DNA of 64,000 nucleotides from JAKRSE01 sp943369295 (GCA_943369295.1 CALRMU020000002.1:682001-746000), one strand, 5' to 3'. Shown: positions 42,984-52,545, counted from the first letter of the stretch. Notes: generated by a model not told the origin, from the sequence alone. A program made the numbers and translations.

Positions 42984-44394
42984 TTCAAACCCGCCTGGTC
43001 CTTTTCAGCCGACCTGGGATTCCTTAGAGAACTGGCAGGTGCCGGAATGGTACTTGGATGCCAAGTTCGGGATTTTCATCCATTGGGGGGTCTATTCTGT
43101 TCCTGCTTTCTCCAACGAATGGTATCCGCGCCACATGTACATTAAGGGCACCAAGGAGTTTGACCACCATGTCGCCACCTACGGGCCTCACGATGAATTT
43201 GGCTACAAAGATTTCATCCCTGAGTTCAAGGCGGAAAAGTTTGACCCCACGTTTTGGGCAGAACTCTTTGAAGAGGCTGGGGCAAAGTTTGTCGTTCCCG
43301 TAGCCGAACACCACGATGGCTTTGCCATGTACGAGACCAAGCTCTCCAAGTGGAACGCCAAAGAAATGGGTCCCAAGAGAGATGTGATTGGTGAACTCGC
43401 CGACGCAGTGAGGGAAAAGGGGATGATCTTTGGCCTCTCTTCCCACCGGGCCGAGCACTGGTTTTTTATGAACGGAGGCAGAGATTTTCCATCTGACGTT
43501 CAAGATCCTGAGTTCCAAGATTTTTACGGTCCAGCCGTGACAGGAACGATGGATAAGGACAAGAATCCGCCCAACCAGGTCTTTATGGACGACTGGCTGG
43601 CCAGGTGCGCCGAGCTGATTGACAAGTATCGTCCCCAGTTGTTTTGGTTTGACTGGTGGATCGAGCAGGCAGAATTTGCACCTCACCTTCGACGCTTTGC
43701 CAGCTATTACTACAACCGCGCTTACTCTTCGGGAGCCGGAGTTGCGATCAACTACAAGCATCAAGCATTCCCCGAAAGGGCTGCTATCTACGATGTCGAA
43801 AGAGGTCAGCTTTCAGCAATCCGCGAGAGGTTTTGGCAGACGGACACGGCTGTAGCCAAGAATTCTTGGAGCTATGTCGAGGGCATGGATTACAAGCATG
43901 CTTCGACCCTGATCTATGACCTGGTGGATATTGTCAGCAAAAACGGAGCTTTGCTCCTTAACATCGGTCCAAGAGCTGACGGCACTATTCCCGACGAAGA
44001 TCAGGCAATCTTAAAAGAAATCGGAGCCTGGCTGAAGATGAATGGCGAGGCCATTTATGGCACGAGACCCTGGAAAGTCTTTGGCGAAGGGCCGACCGAG
44101 GTCAAGGCGGGCTACTTTACCGATAGTGAAGAAAAGGTATTCACTGAAAAGGATTTTCGTTTCACTCAAAAGAACGACACTCTTTTCATCACCAGCCTGA
44201 CCGAGCCTAAGGGGCCTCTATTGGTCAAGTCTCTTTCCACGACCCTGACCTTGACTGACAAAAAGGTCGCCGATGTGTCCTTGATGAATGGAGAGGCAGT
44301 CGTCTGGGTTCAAGATGAGAGTGGCTTGTCTATCACACCTCCAGAGGCTCTGCCCAGCCGTCATGCCGTGTGCTTTAAGGTGACCCTTCAATGA
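42976..44394 (+). CDS. Alpha-L-fucosidase (GH29)
   Basis: This 472-residue protein has the GH29 barrel: WYLDAKFGIFIHWGVYSVPAF, EWYPRHMY, EHHDGFAMYETKLSKWNA, FGLSSHRAEHWFF and the nucleophile aspartate in RPQLFWFDWWIEQ; the C-terminal beta domain follows (DGTIPDEDQAILKEIGAWLK). No signal peptide is seen, so it acts in the cytoplasm on imported fucosides. The GTG at 42976 is the best start but lacks a ribosome binding site. It is the first gene of a three-gene run with 4-bp overlaps. Confidence 0.9.
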   Translation: MITSNPPGPFQPTWDSLENWQVPEWYLDAKFGIFIHWGVYSVPAFSNEWYPRHMYIKGTKEFDHHVATYGPHDEFGYKDFIPEFKAEKFDPTFWAELFEEAGAKFVVPVAEHHDGFAMYETKLSKWNAKEMGPKRDVIGELADAVREKGMIFGLSSHRAEHWFFMNGGRDFPSDVQDPEFQDFYGPAVTGTMDKDKNPPNQVFMDDWLARCAELIDKYRPQLFWFDWWIEQAEFAPHLRRFASYYYNRAYSSGAGVAINYKHQAFPERAAIYDVERGQLSAIRERFWQTDTAVAKNSWSYVEGMDYKHASTLIYDLVDIVSKNGALLLNIGPRADGTIPDEDQAILKEIGAWLKMNGEAIYGTRPWKVFGEGPTEVKAGYFTDSEEKVFTEKDFRFTQKNDTLFITSLTEPKGPLLVKSLSTTLTLTDKKVADVSLMNGEAVVWVQDESGLSITPPEALPSRHAVCFKVTLQ

Positions 44395-45455
44395 GTTCAA
44401 AAATGAAAGGAGCGATTCTGCCAGGAAACAGCACGGCTGAACTCGCAGAATTCCCCATCCCCACTCCTAGCCATGGAGAGGTGCTGATCAAGGTCAAGGC
44501 ATCCACCATTTGCGGAAGCGACATTAGGTGCATCTACCGCGAACACTTGGGCAAGGGACCAGAGGGCTACCGGCCGGGGATGATTGCGGGGCACGAACCA
44601 GCCGGCCAGATTGTCGAATGCGGACCTGGAATGAGGCGGTTCAAAACTGGCGACAGGGTGATTGTCTATCACATTTCTGGCTGTGGGCTTTGCAACGATT
44701 GTCGTCGTGGCTACATGATTTCCTGCACAAGTCCATGGCGGCGCGCCTACGGTTGGCAGAGAGATGGAGGCATGGCCGAATATCTTTTGGCTGAAGAAAA
44801 GGACTTGGTTGCTCTGCCCGATTCTCTGAGCTATTCCGATGGCGCCCAGGTTGCCTGCGGGTTCGGCACAGTCTATGAGGCGATCCATAAAATCGGAATC
44901 AGCGGCAGCGATTCAGTCTTGGTGACAGGGTTGGGGCCGGTCGGCTTGGCCGCCCTCATGCTCGCCAAAGCGATGGGTGCCAGCCAGCTTATCGGCACTG
45001 ACACCTCTCCAGAAAGAAGAGAGATTGCCGCCAAGCTTGGACTTGCCGATCACATTCTTGCTGCCGATTCGCAGACTCTCACCGCAATCAAAGATTTCAC
45101 CCGAGGCAGGGGCTGCGAGAAAAGCATCGAGTGTTCTGCCAGTGAAGCCGGGCGGCTGACAGCGATCCAGGGCACGAGGCAATGGGGAGATTCTGCCTTT
45201 GTCGGAGAGGGGGGAAGCTGCTGCTTTGCTCCGTCGGCCGACATCATTCACGATCAGAAGAAGATCCATGGTTCGTGGGTCACCAGCATTTGGCTCATGG
45301 AAGAGCTGGTTGAGAGGCTGGAGCGATGGAACCTCCATCCCGCCGATCTCATCACTCATCGGTTTGGCTTGGAGAATGTCGCTGACGCCTATTCCTTGAT
45401 GGCAGAAGGGAAGTGTGGCAAGGTCGCTGTCGCTTTTGACGAGGAGCTGAAATGA
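44391..45455 (+). CDS. Zinc-dependent alcohol/sugar dehydrogenase
   Basis: This 354-residue medium-chain dehydrogenase has the catalytic zinc site (TICGSDIRC, GHEPAGQIVE), the structural zinc cysteines (CGLCNDCRRGYMISC), and the Rossmann motif VLVTGLGPVGLAALMLAK. It overlaps the fucosidase gene by 4 bp (ATGA) and the aldo-keto reductase gene by 4 bp. From context it may oxidise L-fucose or another sugar released by the fucosidase, but specificity is inferred. Confidence 0.88.
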   Translation: MSSKMKGAILPGNSTAELAEFPIPTPSHGEVLIKVKASTICGSDIRCIYREHLGKGPEGYRPGMIAGHEPAGQIVECGPGMRRFKTGDRVIVYHISGCGLCNDCRRGYMISCTSPWRRAYGWQRDGGMAEYLLAEEKDLVALPDSLSYSDGAQVACGFGTVYEAIHKIGISGSDSVLVTGLGPVGLAALMLAKAMGASQLIGTDTSPERREIAAKLGLADHILAADSQTLTAIKDFTRGRGCEKSIECSASEAGRLTAIQGTRQWGDSAFVGEGGSCCFAPSADIIHDQKKIHGSWVTSIWLMEELVERLERWNLHPADLITHRFGLENVADAYSLMAEGKCGKVAVAFDEELK

Positions 45456-46426
45456 TTGACCCTGCAGCCGTACCTCAAGTTAAGCTGAGCGATGGCGATG
45501 CCATGCCTGCTGTCGGGCTCGGCACCTTCGGGTCCGATAAATACTCCCACGCCGAGGTTGCCCAGGCGGTCTTGGAGGCAGGCAGGTTCGGCTGGCGCCA
45601 TTTCGACTGTGCTTCGGTTTATCGGAACGAGGCAGAGATTGGGGCTTCTCTTGAAACACTTCAGCAGGAGGGAGTGAAGCGAGAAGAGCTTTGGATCACG
45701 AGCAAGGTCTGGAATGACATGCACGATCGAGTGGGCGATTCCATCGAAAAATCGCTTTCAGATCTGCGATTGGACTACCTGGATCTCGCCCTGATTCACT
45801 GGCCATTCCCCAACAGCCACGCCCCAGGAGTCGATGTCAGCTCCCGCGACCCCCACGCTGTGCCTTTTTCCATCGACCGTTTTATGAAGACTTGGCAGCA
45901 GCTGGAGGCTTTGAATAAGTCGGGAAAGGTTCATCACATTGGCACTTCCAACATGACCATCTCGAAGCTCTCCGCCTTGTTGGACCGGGCTGAGATAAAG
46001 CCCGAAGTCAACGAGATGGAGATCCACCCTCACTTTCAGCAGGAGGAGCTTTTTGCTTTTGTTGTCAGGCAGGGAATGGTTCCCATTGGCTATAGCCCTA
46101 TTGGATCTCCAAGCAGGCCAGAGAGAGACAGAACTCCCGACGACACGGTTGACACAGAAGACCCTATCATCCTGGATGCCGCCCAGCGATTAGGGGTTCA
46201 TCCGGCAGTTGTCTGCGTTCTCTGGCAGGTGCAGAGAGGGTCTGTTCCGATTCCATTTTCGGTTAAACCAGCTCAGTATCAAGGGCTGCTGAAGGCAGTT
46301 GTTGAACTGAAACTGACGGATGATGAGATGGCTGCCATCGCTAGAATCGACAAGAATTGCCGCCTGATTAAGGGGCAGGTCTTCTTGTGGGAAGGCGCCA
46401 AAGACTGGCAGGATCTTTGGGATTGA
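45452..46426 (+). CDS. Aldo-keto reductase
   Basis: This 324-residue AKR has the catalytic tetrad: D49 region WRHFDCASVYRNE (Asp and Tyr), ELWITSKVWND (Lys) and LDLALIHWPFP (His). The C-terminal cofactor segment SVPIPFSVKPAQYQG replaces the usual I-P-K-S motif with I-P-F-S, so NADPH contacts may differ. It ends the LacI-controlled run and overlaps the dehydrogenase gene by 4 bp. It probably interconverts a sugar aldehyde and alcohol; the substrate is unknown. Confidence 0.88.
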   Translation: MIDPAAVPQVKLSDGDAMPAVGLGTFGSDKYSHAEVAQAVLEAGRFGWRHFDCASVYRNEAEIGASLETLQQEGVKREELWITSKVWNDMHDRVGDSIEKSLSDLRLDYLDLALIHWPFPNSHAPGVDVSSRDPHAVPFSIDRFMKTWQQLEALNKSGKVHHIGTSNMTISKLSALLDRAEIKPEVNEMEIHPHFQQEELFAFVVRQGMVPIGYSPIGSPSRPERDRTPDDTVDTEDPIILDAAQRLGVHPAVVCVLWQVQRGSVPIPFSVKPAQYQGLLKAVVELKLTDDEMAAIARIDKNCRLIKGQVFLWEGAKDWQDLWD

Positions 46427-46733
46427 CTTTCCTTCAAGACAATTCAATGAATCCTCTCAAAATGAGATTGCTGAGCCAGATTATTTGCCTCGGTCCCTAA
46501 AATGCGGTTTTCGACCGAGCCGCAGGCGAAGGGGCGAAAACCGCCATAAACTAATTTTCCTCCTCCCTCAGGAGCGAAGCTGGGAGGGGGATGAAAGGGG
46601 GTGGGAAACGATCTGAGCCCATAGCGGTTCTGCGTCAGCGCCAGTGCCTCCCAGAGTTCACGTCCAGTTCACAAGTCCCTGTTGAACAATTTAACGAAAC
46701 TCCCCCGACCCCAGGTAGGGTAGCTGATGCGTG
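46427..46733. other. Noncoding spacer carrying a dispersed palindrome
   Basis: The 307-bp gap has no gene. It holds the GCGGTTTTCG repeat (46499-46545) and, after it, a C-rich/G-rich inverted repeat (CCTCCCTCAGGAGC...GGGAGGG near 46560-46600). The promoter of the PDZ-hydrolase gene should be near its right end but is not clearly readable. Confidence 0.5.
46499..46545. repeat. Dispersed palindromic repeat G, copy 1
   Basis: The hairpin arms are GCGGTTTTCG (46504-46513) and CGAAAACCGC (46535-46544), with the loop containing ACCGAGCCG and AGGCGAAGGG. A second copy with a few substitutions is at 52546-52592. Confidence 0.8.
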
Positions 46734-48095
46734 ATGAAACTTTTTTCTAGAGTCGGTATGACTCTTGCGGTTTTGGGCTCGCTTCTGTCCGTGCCCTTTG
46801 CCCAAGTAGAAAGGGGCGCACCCCTAGCCAGAAAAGGCGCACTTGGAGCTCAACTTGCCCCCGCCACGGCCGATGAAGCCAAGGCTGCCGGCAAGGCTTC
46901 TGCCGTCAAGATCGCTGCCGTGCTGCCAGGTTTGACCGCAGAAAAGGCCAAGCTGCAGGCGGGAGACGTGCTTCTCACAATCGCGGGTCAAGCGGTCGCT
47001 GGCCCAGCCGAGGTCGGCCCCATCATCAGCCAGCAGACCTCTGGCAAGCCAATCAAGTTCGAGGTCTTTCGAGCCGGACAAAAGGTCACCTTGGAAGCCA
47101 ATCTTGCAGAAAGGCCAAGGCAGAAGGAAGACGGTTTCAAGGTCATTTATGACCAGGTGATGAGCAAGGGCAAGCGAATTCGCATGATCATCACTCACCC
47201 CGAAGGCAAGGGACCCTTCCCAACCCTCTTCCTCATCGGTGGAATCGGCGCCTATTCGGTTGACGGCGATTTTGGATCCATCGCCTACGGAAATGTGGTT
47301 GGCCCGATCGCCAAGGCAGGCTTCGCCACAGTGCGAATTGATAAGCCTGGTCAGGGTGATAGCGAAGGCCCTGTCTACACCGATCTGCTTTTCGACGATG
47401 AGCTTGATGCCTACATTCAGGCTGTGCGATTGGCCAAGACGATTCCTGTCATCGATCCCAACAAGATCGCTATTTGGGGCCACAGCATGGGAGGCTGTTT
47501 TGGTCCTCTGCTTGCGGCACAGGAGAAGATTGCTGGTCTCAGCGTCAACGGCACAGTGAGCAAGACTTGGGTCGAATACCAATCTGAAAACACACGAAGG
47601 CAGGCTCTTCTCAGTGGAGCTACTCCGAGTCAGGTGGATGATGAGATGAGATCACAGATTGCGATCAGTCACTTCATCTTCAATGAAAGCTTGAGCCCGG
47701 CAGAAGCCATTGCCAAGTATCCAAATTGGGCTACGGCAATCAAAGAAAACTTTCCAGACGGCAAAACCTACTCTGGCGTCGGGATCGCCTTCTTCCAGCA
47801 GCTGGCAAAGAAGAATCTGATGGCCGCCTGGGAAAAGGCTGACACCAAGATTCTGGTCACCTACGGCGAAAATGACTTTCTTTCTGGCCGCGAAGACCAT
47901 GAGTTTATTGTCAACTCTGTCAATGCATTGCGTCCTGGCACGGCGGAATTCAAGCTTCTGACTAACTCAGATCATGGATTCTTCGAGACGACTTCACAGA
48001 AAGACTCCCTGACTAGGTGGCGGATGGCGGGCAAAAAGTTCAACCCCAGCATCGTGACGACTCTTGAGGAGTGGCTGAAGAAGATTCTGGCTTGA
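46734..48095 (+). CDS. Secreted PDZ domain fused to alpha/beta hydrolase
   Basis: From the ATG at 46734 the protein has 453 residues; a GTG sits 3 bases upstream. It has a signal peptide (MTLAVLGSLLSVPFAQ), a PDZ-like domain at about 30-128 (KIAAVLPGLTAEKAKLQAGD, VLLTIAGQAVAGPAEV), and an alpha/beta hydrolase from about 135 on. The nucleophile serine is in IAIWGHSMGGCFGP; the acid is probably in TYGENDFLSG and the histidine in NSDHGFFE. The combination suggests an envelope esterase or peptidase that binds a protein C-terminus. Substrate and pathway are unknown. It stands alone. Confidence 0.83.
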   Translation: MKLFSRVGMTLAVLGSLLSVPFAQVERGAPLARKGALGAQLAPATADEAKAAGKASAVKIAAVLPGLTAEKAKLQAGDVLLTIAGQAVAGPAEVGPIISQQTSGKPIKFEVFRAGQKVTLEANLAERPRQKEDGFKVIYDQVMSKGKRIRMIITHPEGKGPFPTLFLIGGIGAYSVDGDFGSIAYGNVVGPIAKAGFATVRIDKPGQGDSEGPVYTDLLFDDELDAYIQAVRLAKTIPVIDPNKIAIWGHSMGGCFGPLLAAQEKIAGLSVNGTVSKTWVEYQSENTRRQALLSGATPSQVDDEMRSQIAISHFIFNESLSPAEAIAKYPNWATAIKENFPDGKTYSGVGIAFFQQLAKKNLMAAWEKADTKILVTYGENDFLSGREDHEFIVNSVNALRPGTAEFKLLTNSDHGFFETTSQKDSLTRWRMAGKKFNPSIVTTLEEWLKKILA

Positions 48096-48128
48096 GCCTA
48101 AGTTCGGATCCTCTCCTCTAATGTCTAT

Positions 48129-49241
48129 GCCTCAGCCGTTGCAGGGTTGAGGCTTTTCTTTGCTTTATCGGGAGCCTCTCAAGTGGGTCGTCTCACGAGT
48201 CACGGACCCGTGGCACCCTCCGACCACAAACCACTTTGGGTGCCACTGGACCCCGTCCAGTGCTTCTTATGCCTCAGCCTTTGGAGGCTTAAGCCTTCTA
48301 TGCTCGGAACTCCAAGCAGATTCAAGGACCCATAGCCCCTTTGACCTTGTTCTGCTTTGGGTGCCACTGGACCCTGTCCAGTGTCTTTCATGCCTCAACC
48401 CTCGCAGGGTTGAGGCTTCCAATCTGCTTAACTTGGAGTTGCTCAAGTGGCCCTTCTCACGGGTCACGGACCCGTGGCACCCTCCGATCACAAACCACTT
48501 TGGGTGGCAGGGGCAACGCCCCTGAACGGATGGCCTGAAACCTTCCCCGTTCGTGGGTTTCACCCACGCCACCCTTTACTTTCTAGAGGATCAGGCTTCT
48601 TCTGCCTCAAATCTCGTAGGGTTCAGGCTTCTAATTTGCTTAACTTTGAGCCGCACAATTGGGTCGTTTCACGGGTCATGGACCCGTGGCACCCTCCGAC
48701 CATGTTTTCCTCTGGGTGCCACTGGACCCCGTCCAGTGCTTCTTATGCCTCAGCCCTCGCAGGGTTGAGGCTTCTTCTTTCTGTCGCTCTTGGATCTGCT
48801 CGGATTTGGTCGTGCCACGGGTCACGGACCCAGGGCAACCTCCGATCACGAACCACTCTGGGTGGCAGGGGCAATGCCCCTGAACGGATGGCCTGAAACC
48901 TTCCCCGTTCGTGGGTTTCACCCACGCCACCCTTTACTTTCCAGAGGATCAGGCTTCTTATGCCTCAAATCTCGTAGGGTTGAGGCTCCTAATTTGCTTA
49001 ACTTGGAGCCGCACAATTGGGTCGTCTCACGGGTCACGGACCCGTGGCACCCCCCGACCATGCTTTGCTCTTCATGGCTCGCAGAGCATGAACGAATCTA
49101 AAGAAGTGCAACTTAGCTGTCCGTTCGTGGGTTTCACCCACGCCACCCAAACACTTTCTGTGATTCTAGTTAAGGAGTGCCACTGGCAACGCCAGTGAAT
49201 GGAAGAATATCAAGGTTTTTTGTCCGTGGGTTTCACCCACG
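48129..49241. repeat. Mosaic array of short hairpin repeats
   Basis: About 1.1 kb of noncoding sequence (in a 1245-bp gap) is built from short hairpins with 3-nt loops. Type A, GCCTCAACCCT-cgc-AGGGTTGAGG (48129, 48392, 48747, 48962 and weaker copies). Type B, CACGGGTC-acg-GACCCGTG (48194, 48458, 48670, 48816, 49028). Type C, CACTGGAC-ccc-GTCCAGTG (48244, 48365, 48720). Type D, CAGGGGC-aac-GCCCCTG (48508, 48866). Type E, CGTGGGT-ttc-ACCCACG (48552, 48910, 49126, 49225). One CACTGGC-aac-GCCAGTG element lies at 49181. Many are flanked by GGGTGCCA, GGGTGG or GGCACC. Long open frames here on both strands are repeat artefacts. Confidence 0.88.
48360..49073. repeat. Two tandem copies of a composite unit of about 357 bp
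   Basis: The order C-A-B-D-E-A-B occurs twice in a row. Element distances are 355 bp at the left (C 48365/48720, A 48392/48747) and a constant 358 bp for the rest (B 48458/48816, D 48508/48866, E 48552/48910, A 48604/48962, B 48670/49028). Non-hairpin sequence between them is also duplicated with few substitutions. Confidence 0.85.
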
Positions 49242-49340
49242 CCACTCCCAACTCCCAAATGAATCAGGATCTTGTGTGCCACAGGCATCGCCAGTGCCGA
49301 GCTGCCACCCGAGCAATTGAACCAGGGGTAAGGTGAACCC

Positions 49341-50069
49341 ATGAGCAGGCAAGGGAAACCCTTCTTAACCGCAAGGTGGGAAAACCTCCTCATGCTCAAC
49401 TACCCCTGCCCGCCAGAGCTCCTAACCCCCTACCTCCCGCAAGGCGTCGAGCTGGATACCTGGCAAGGTCAGACCCTAGTCAGCATCGTCGGATTCATGT
49501 TCCTTGACACCAAAGTCTTGGGGGTCAGAATTCCGGGGCACGTCAACTTCGAAGAAGTGAATCTCCGCTTCTACGTTAAACGGGTAACGCCCCAAGGGGA
49601 ATTAAGGCGAGGAGTGGTTTTCATCAAAGAACTAGTCCCCAAACCCATGATCGCCTTCACTGCCAGAACGATCTATGATGAACCCTATCTTGCTGCTCCA
49701 ATGGGGCACAAAATCACTATTGACCCTGACCAAGGGGGAAGCCTGGAGTACACATGGACTCTTCGCGACACTGACTACAGGCTGTCTGCCGAAGTACAAG
49801 GACCAGCCGTCGAGATGCAGACGGGCAGCGAAGAGGAGTTCATAACCGAACACTACTGGGGCTACACCAAAAGGTCAAGAGGCTTCACCTCAGAGTATCA
49901 AGTCACACATCCAAGATGGAATGTGTGGCGGTGCGATTCTGCTGCCTTCGAAGGTGACATTCCTCTGCTCTATGGAAAGCAGTTTGTCGAGGTGCTCAGC
50001 GGCCAGCCCAAATCCGCTCTCCTCGCTGTTGGCTCCGAAGTCGCCGTCTATCCTGGACAAAAACTCTAA
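49341..50069 (+). CDS. DUF2071 family protein
   Basis: This 242-residue protein matches the YqjF/DUF2071 pattern: PFLTARWENLLMLNYPCPPE, LTPYLPQGVELDTWQGQTLV, GHVNFEEVNLRFYVKRV, RRGVVFIKELVPKPMIAFTA and EHYWGYTKRSRG. The fold is acetoacetate-decarboxylase-like, but the function is not established. There is no signal peptide. It lies just after the hairpin array and 64 bp before the GH2 gene on the same strand. Confidence 0.88.
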   Translation: MSRQGKPFLTARWENLLMLNYPCPPELLTPYLPQGVELDTWQGQTLVSIVGFMFLDTKVLGVRIPGHVNFEEVNLRFYVKRVTPQGELRRGVVFIKELVPKPMIAFTARTIYDEPYLAAPMGHKITIDPDQGGSLEYTWTLRDTDYRLSAEVQGPAVEMQTGSEEEFITEHYWGYTKRSRGFTSEYQVTHPRWNVWRCDSAAFEGDIPLLYGKQFVEVLSGQPKSALLAVGSEVAVYPGQKL

Positions 50070-50133
50070 CTCCGGCCAAACTGCTGCGCCTGGCAAACAG
50101 TCGAAGCAATTCTGTACCCTCAAAAGACAAGCC

Positions 50134-52482
50134 ATGCCCACTTTCCTTTCCAACTGGAAGTTTCTTCGCCAAGACCTTGGGGGAGCTGGCGACCCTGGCT
50201 TGAACGACAGTGATTGGAGAGAAGTCTGCCTTCCTCACGATTGGTCGATTGAGGATGTGCCAGGCACAGATTCTCCTTTCTCCAGTTCTCTCAGCACTTT
50301 CAAAGGGGATGGCGGCCACACGGTGGGGGGAACAGGCTGGTACAGAAACACCCTCACTCTCGACCCAGAACGAAGGCACAGAATCACCTTTCAGGGAGTT
50401 TTTGGTGAGACCCAAGTTTGGGTCGATGGCGAGCTGGCAGCAGAAAATTTCTACGGCTACACACCATTCTCCGTAGTCATTCCAGCAGGGAGAGATTCAG
50501 CCGTGATTGCCCTAAAGGTCGTGAACACAGGCGAGGTCGGACGGTGGTACACGGGCTCGGGACTCTACCGTCCCGTTGAGATCGAAGCTCTTGGCCAGAC
50601 AGCAATCTTGAGAGATGGCTTGGTCGCAAGAATTGGCAGGATCACCCCAGAAAGGGCCCTTCTGGAAGCCTTTGCCGAAACCGAGGCCGACTGCCTTGTC
50701 GAATTCCGAGTTCTTGGCCCTGGGGGAGAAGAGATTGATCGGCAGGAAGAAAGGGCCGGCCCTGAAGGCTTGGCTGCTGCCGAGTTCTTTCTGCGCAGTC
50801 CCCAGCTTTGGAACTCGTGGGATTCGCCTCTCAGCGCTCCTGGTCGTCAGCCACTCTACACCCTCGAAGCGAGAGTCGTCGGAGATGATTCAGGGCTAGT
50901 TTCCCGGACAACTTTTGGCATTAGAACGGTGGAGTTCGATGCTGTCAACGGGCTTCGAGTCAATGGTCAAAAGGTGCTCCTCAAAGGGGGCTGCATCCAC
51001 CACGATAACGGAATTCTGGGTGCCTGTGCCTATGCTTCAGCCGAGCTCAGAAAGATTCTTCTGCTGAAAGAAGCTGGGTTTAATGCCATCCGCACAGCCC
51101 ACAACCCTCCCAGTGTCGCCCTGCTAGATGCCTGCGACCAAGAAGGAATCTTGGTGATCGACGAAGTCCACGATGAATGGGAGAGGCCAAAAAGAGCCGA
51201 CAGCTATCACAAGCATTTCAACCGTCTGGGTGAAGCCGATGCCCAGGCCATGGTGAGGCGAGATCGGAACCACGTTTCGGTGTGGTGCTGGTCGGTGGGG
51301 AACGAGATTCCTGGATCTTTCGAGACCCCAGAAATCGCCCTTCGCCTTAAAAAGGCAGTTCTCGCCTGTGACCCTACCCGCCCTATCTCCGCTGGACTCT
51401 GCCCCCCTTGGTGGCAGTCAGAAGTCTGGGTTGACTGGGAGACTTCCAGCGGCCCTGCCTTCGAGCACCTTGAAATCGGGGGCATGAACTACATTTGGCA
51501 GAAGGTCAGGCCCGATCACGAAAGGCATCCTAACCGCCTGATGATGCAGACCGAGACCTACCCTCTCGCGGCGTGGGATTCTTGGAAGTCAGTTGAAGAA
51601 TGCCCTTGGAACTTCGGCGACTTTGTCTGGACGGCACAGGATTACATCGGTGAATCGGGAATCGGCCAGTCATTTGCAGGCCCGGATGATCCTCTGAAAG
51701 GCGCCTATCCCTATCATCTCGCCGTATGCGGAGATCTTGACCTCATCGGTGACCGTAAACCTCAGTCACATCATCGTGAAAGCCTGTGGCGCGAGGGTGT
51801 TTTGAGCCTCAGCGTTCACGTGCCCGAATCTCTTGCCAAACGCAGAATCACGGATGGCTGGATGTACAAGTGGGGATGGGACGAAGTTGAGGAGCATTGG
51901 AATTGGCCCGGTTTTGCTGGTCAGCCTATGAAAGTAGAACTCACGACCTCCTGCGTCAGACTCGAAGTCAGCCTGAACGGAAGGGTTATCGCTGAGCGAA
52001 AAGTGACCCCAGATGACAAAGGAAGGGTCTTTGTGGAAGTGCCCTATGAGCCAGGAACCTTGGTGGCCAAGGGGTGGGATTCTGAAGAGAAGATTATTGT
52101 CAAAAGCCTGCGCACTGTGGGAGCGGTCGAGACTATTGCAGCCGAATCCGAATTGACCGGCTCAAATGATCCAGATCGTCTCATCTGGTTAAAGCTTTCA
52201 CTCATCGATGCTCGGGGCCAGTTGGTTCGTGTCGATGATAGAGAAGTCAACCTTAGCATCGATGGCCCGGGAGAGCTGATCGGGTTCGGCAATGCCAGTC
52301 CGGTTGATGTAGATTCTCTGCAGGATTCCAAACACAGAACCTACAAAGGGCGAGCCTTGGCTGTGATCAAGCAGACCGGCGAGGAACCCATCACAATCTC
52401 CTTGACCAGCGAAGGCTTGGTGCCCAACAGGTTTATCTTAGGCAGTCCGCTGCCTGGGGCTGAGGATCTTGATTTCGACTAG
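50134..52482 (+). CDS. Glycoside hydrolase family 2 enzyme (beta-galactosidase type)
   Basis: I choose the ATG at 50134 (782 residues), because FLSNWKFLRQDL is the family N-terminus; the longer frame runs back through DUF2071. Domains in order: sugar-binding jelly roll (CLPHDWSIEDVPG, GTGWYRNTLTL, YTGSGLYRPVEIE), Ig-like, TIM barrel with LLKGGCIHHDNGILG, FNAIRTAHNPPS, the acid/base Glu in VWCWSVGNEIPG and the nucleophile Glu in MMQTETYPLAAWD, then C-terminal Ig-like domains. No signal peptide is present. It cleaves beta-galactosides or a related beta-linked sugar; specificity is unknown. Confidence 0.92.
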   Translation: MPTFLSNWKFLRQDLGGAGDPGLNDSDWREVCLPHDWSIEDVPGTDSPFSSSLSTFKGDGGHTVGGTGWYRNTLTLDPERRHRITFQGVFGETQVWVDGELAAENFYGYTPFSVVIPAGRDSAVIALKVVNTGEVGRWYTGSGLYRPVEIEALGQTAILRDGLVARIGRITPERALLEAFAETEADCLVEFRVLGPGGEEIDRQEERAGPEGLAAAEFFLRSPQLWNSWDSPLSAPGRQPLYTLEARVVGDDSGLVSRTTFGIRTVEFDAVNGLRVNGQKVLLKGGCIHHDNGILGACAYASAELRKILLLKEAGFNAIRTAHNPPSVALLDACDQEGILVIDEVHDEWERPKRADSYHKHFNRLGEADAQAMVRRDRNHVSVWCWSVGNEIPGSFETPEIALRLKKAVLACDPTRPISAGLCPPWWQSEVWVDWETSSGPAFEHLEIGGMNYIWQKVRPDHERHPNRLMMQTETYPLAAWDSWKSVEECPWNFGDFVWTAQDYIGESGIGQSFAGPDDPLKGAYPYHLAVCGDLDLIGDRKPQSHHRESLWREGVLSLSVHVPESLAKRRITDGWMYKWGWDEVEEHWNWPGFAGQPMKVELTTSCVRLEVSLNGRVIAERKVTPDDKGRVFVEVPYEPGTLVAKGWDSEEKIIVKSLRTVGAVETIAAESELTGSNDPDRLIWLKLSLIDARGQLVRVDDREVNLSIDGPGELIGFGNASPVDVDSLQDSKHRTYKGRALAVIKQTGEEPITISLTSEGLVPNRFILGSPLPGAEDLDFD

Positions 52483-52545
52483 AGCGGGCAAACCTCATCT
52501 GCATAGCGAGACAAATGTCGGTTTCCGTGTTACTTCCAGAGAAAA

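Noticed and set aside
48160..48896. Several open frames of 60-150 codons on both strands in the hairpin array
   Set aside because: Their translations repeat with the DNA repeats, lack any family pattern, and switch frame with each hairpin unit. They are by-products of GC-rich palindromes.
48129..49241. CRISPR array
   Set aside because: Repeats are several different hairpins with irregular spacing of 20-100 bp, there are no constant-length unique spacers, and no cas genes are present.
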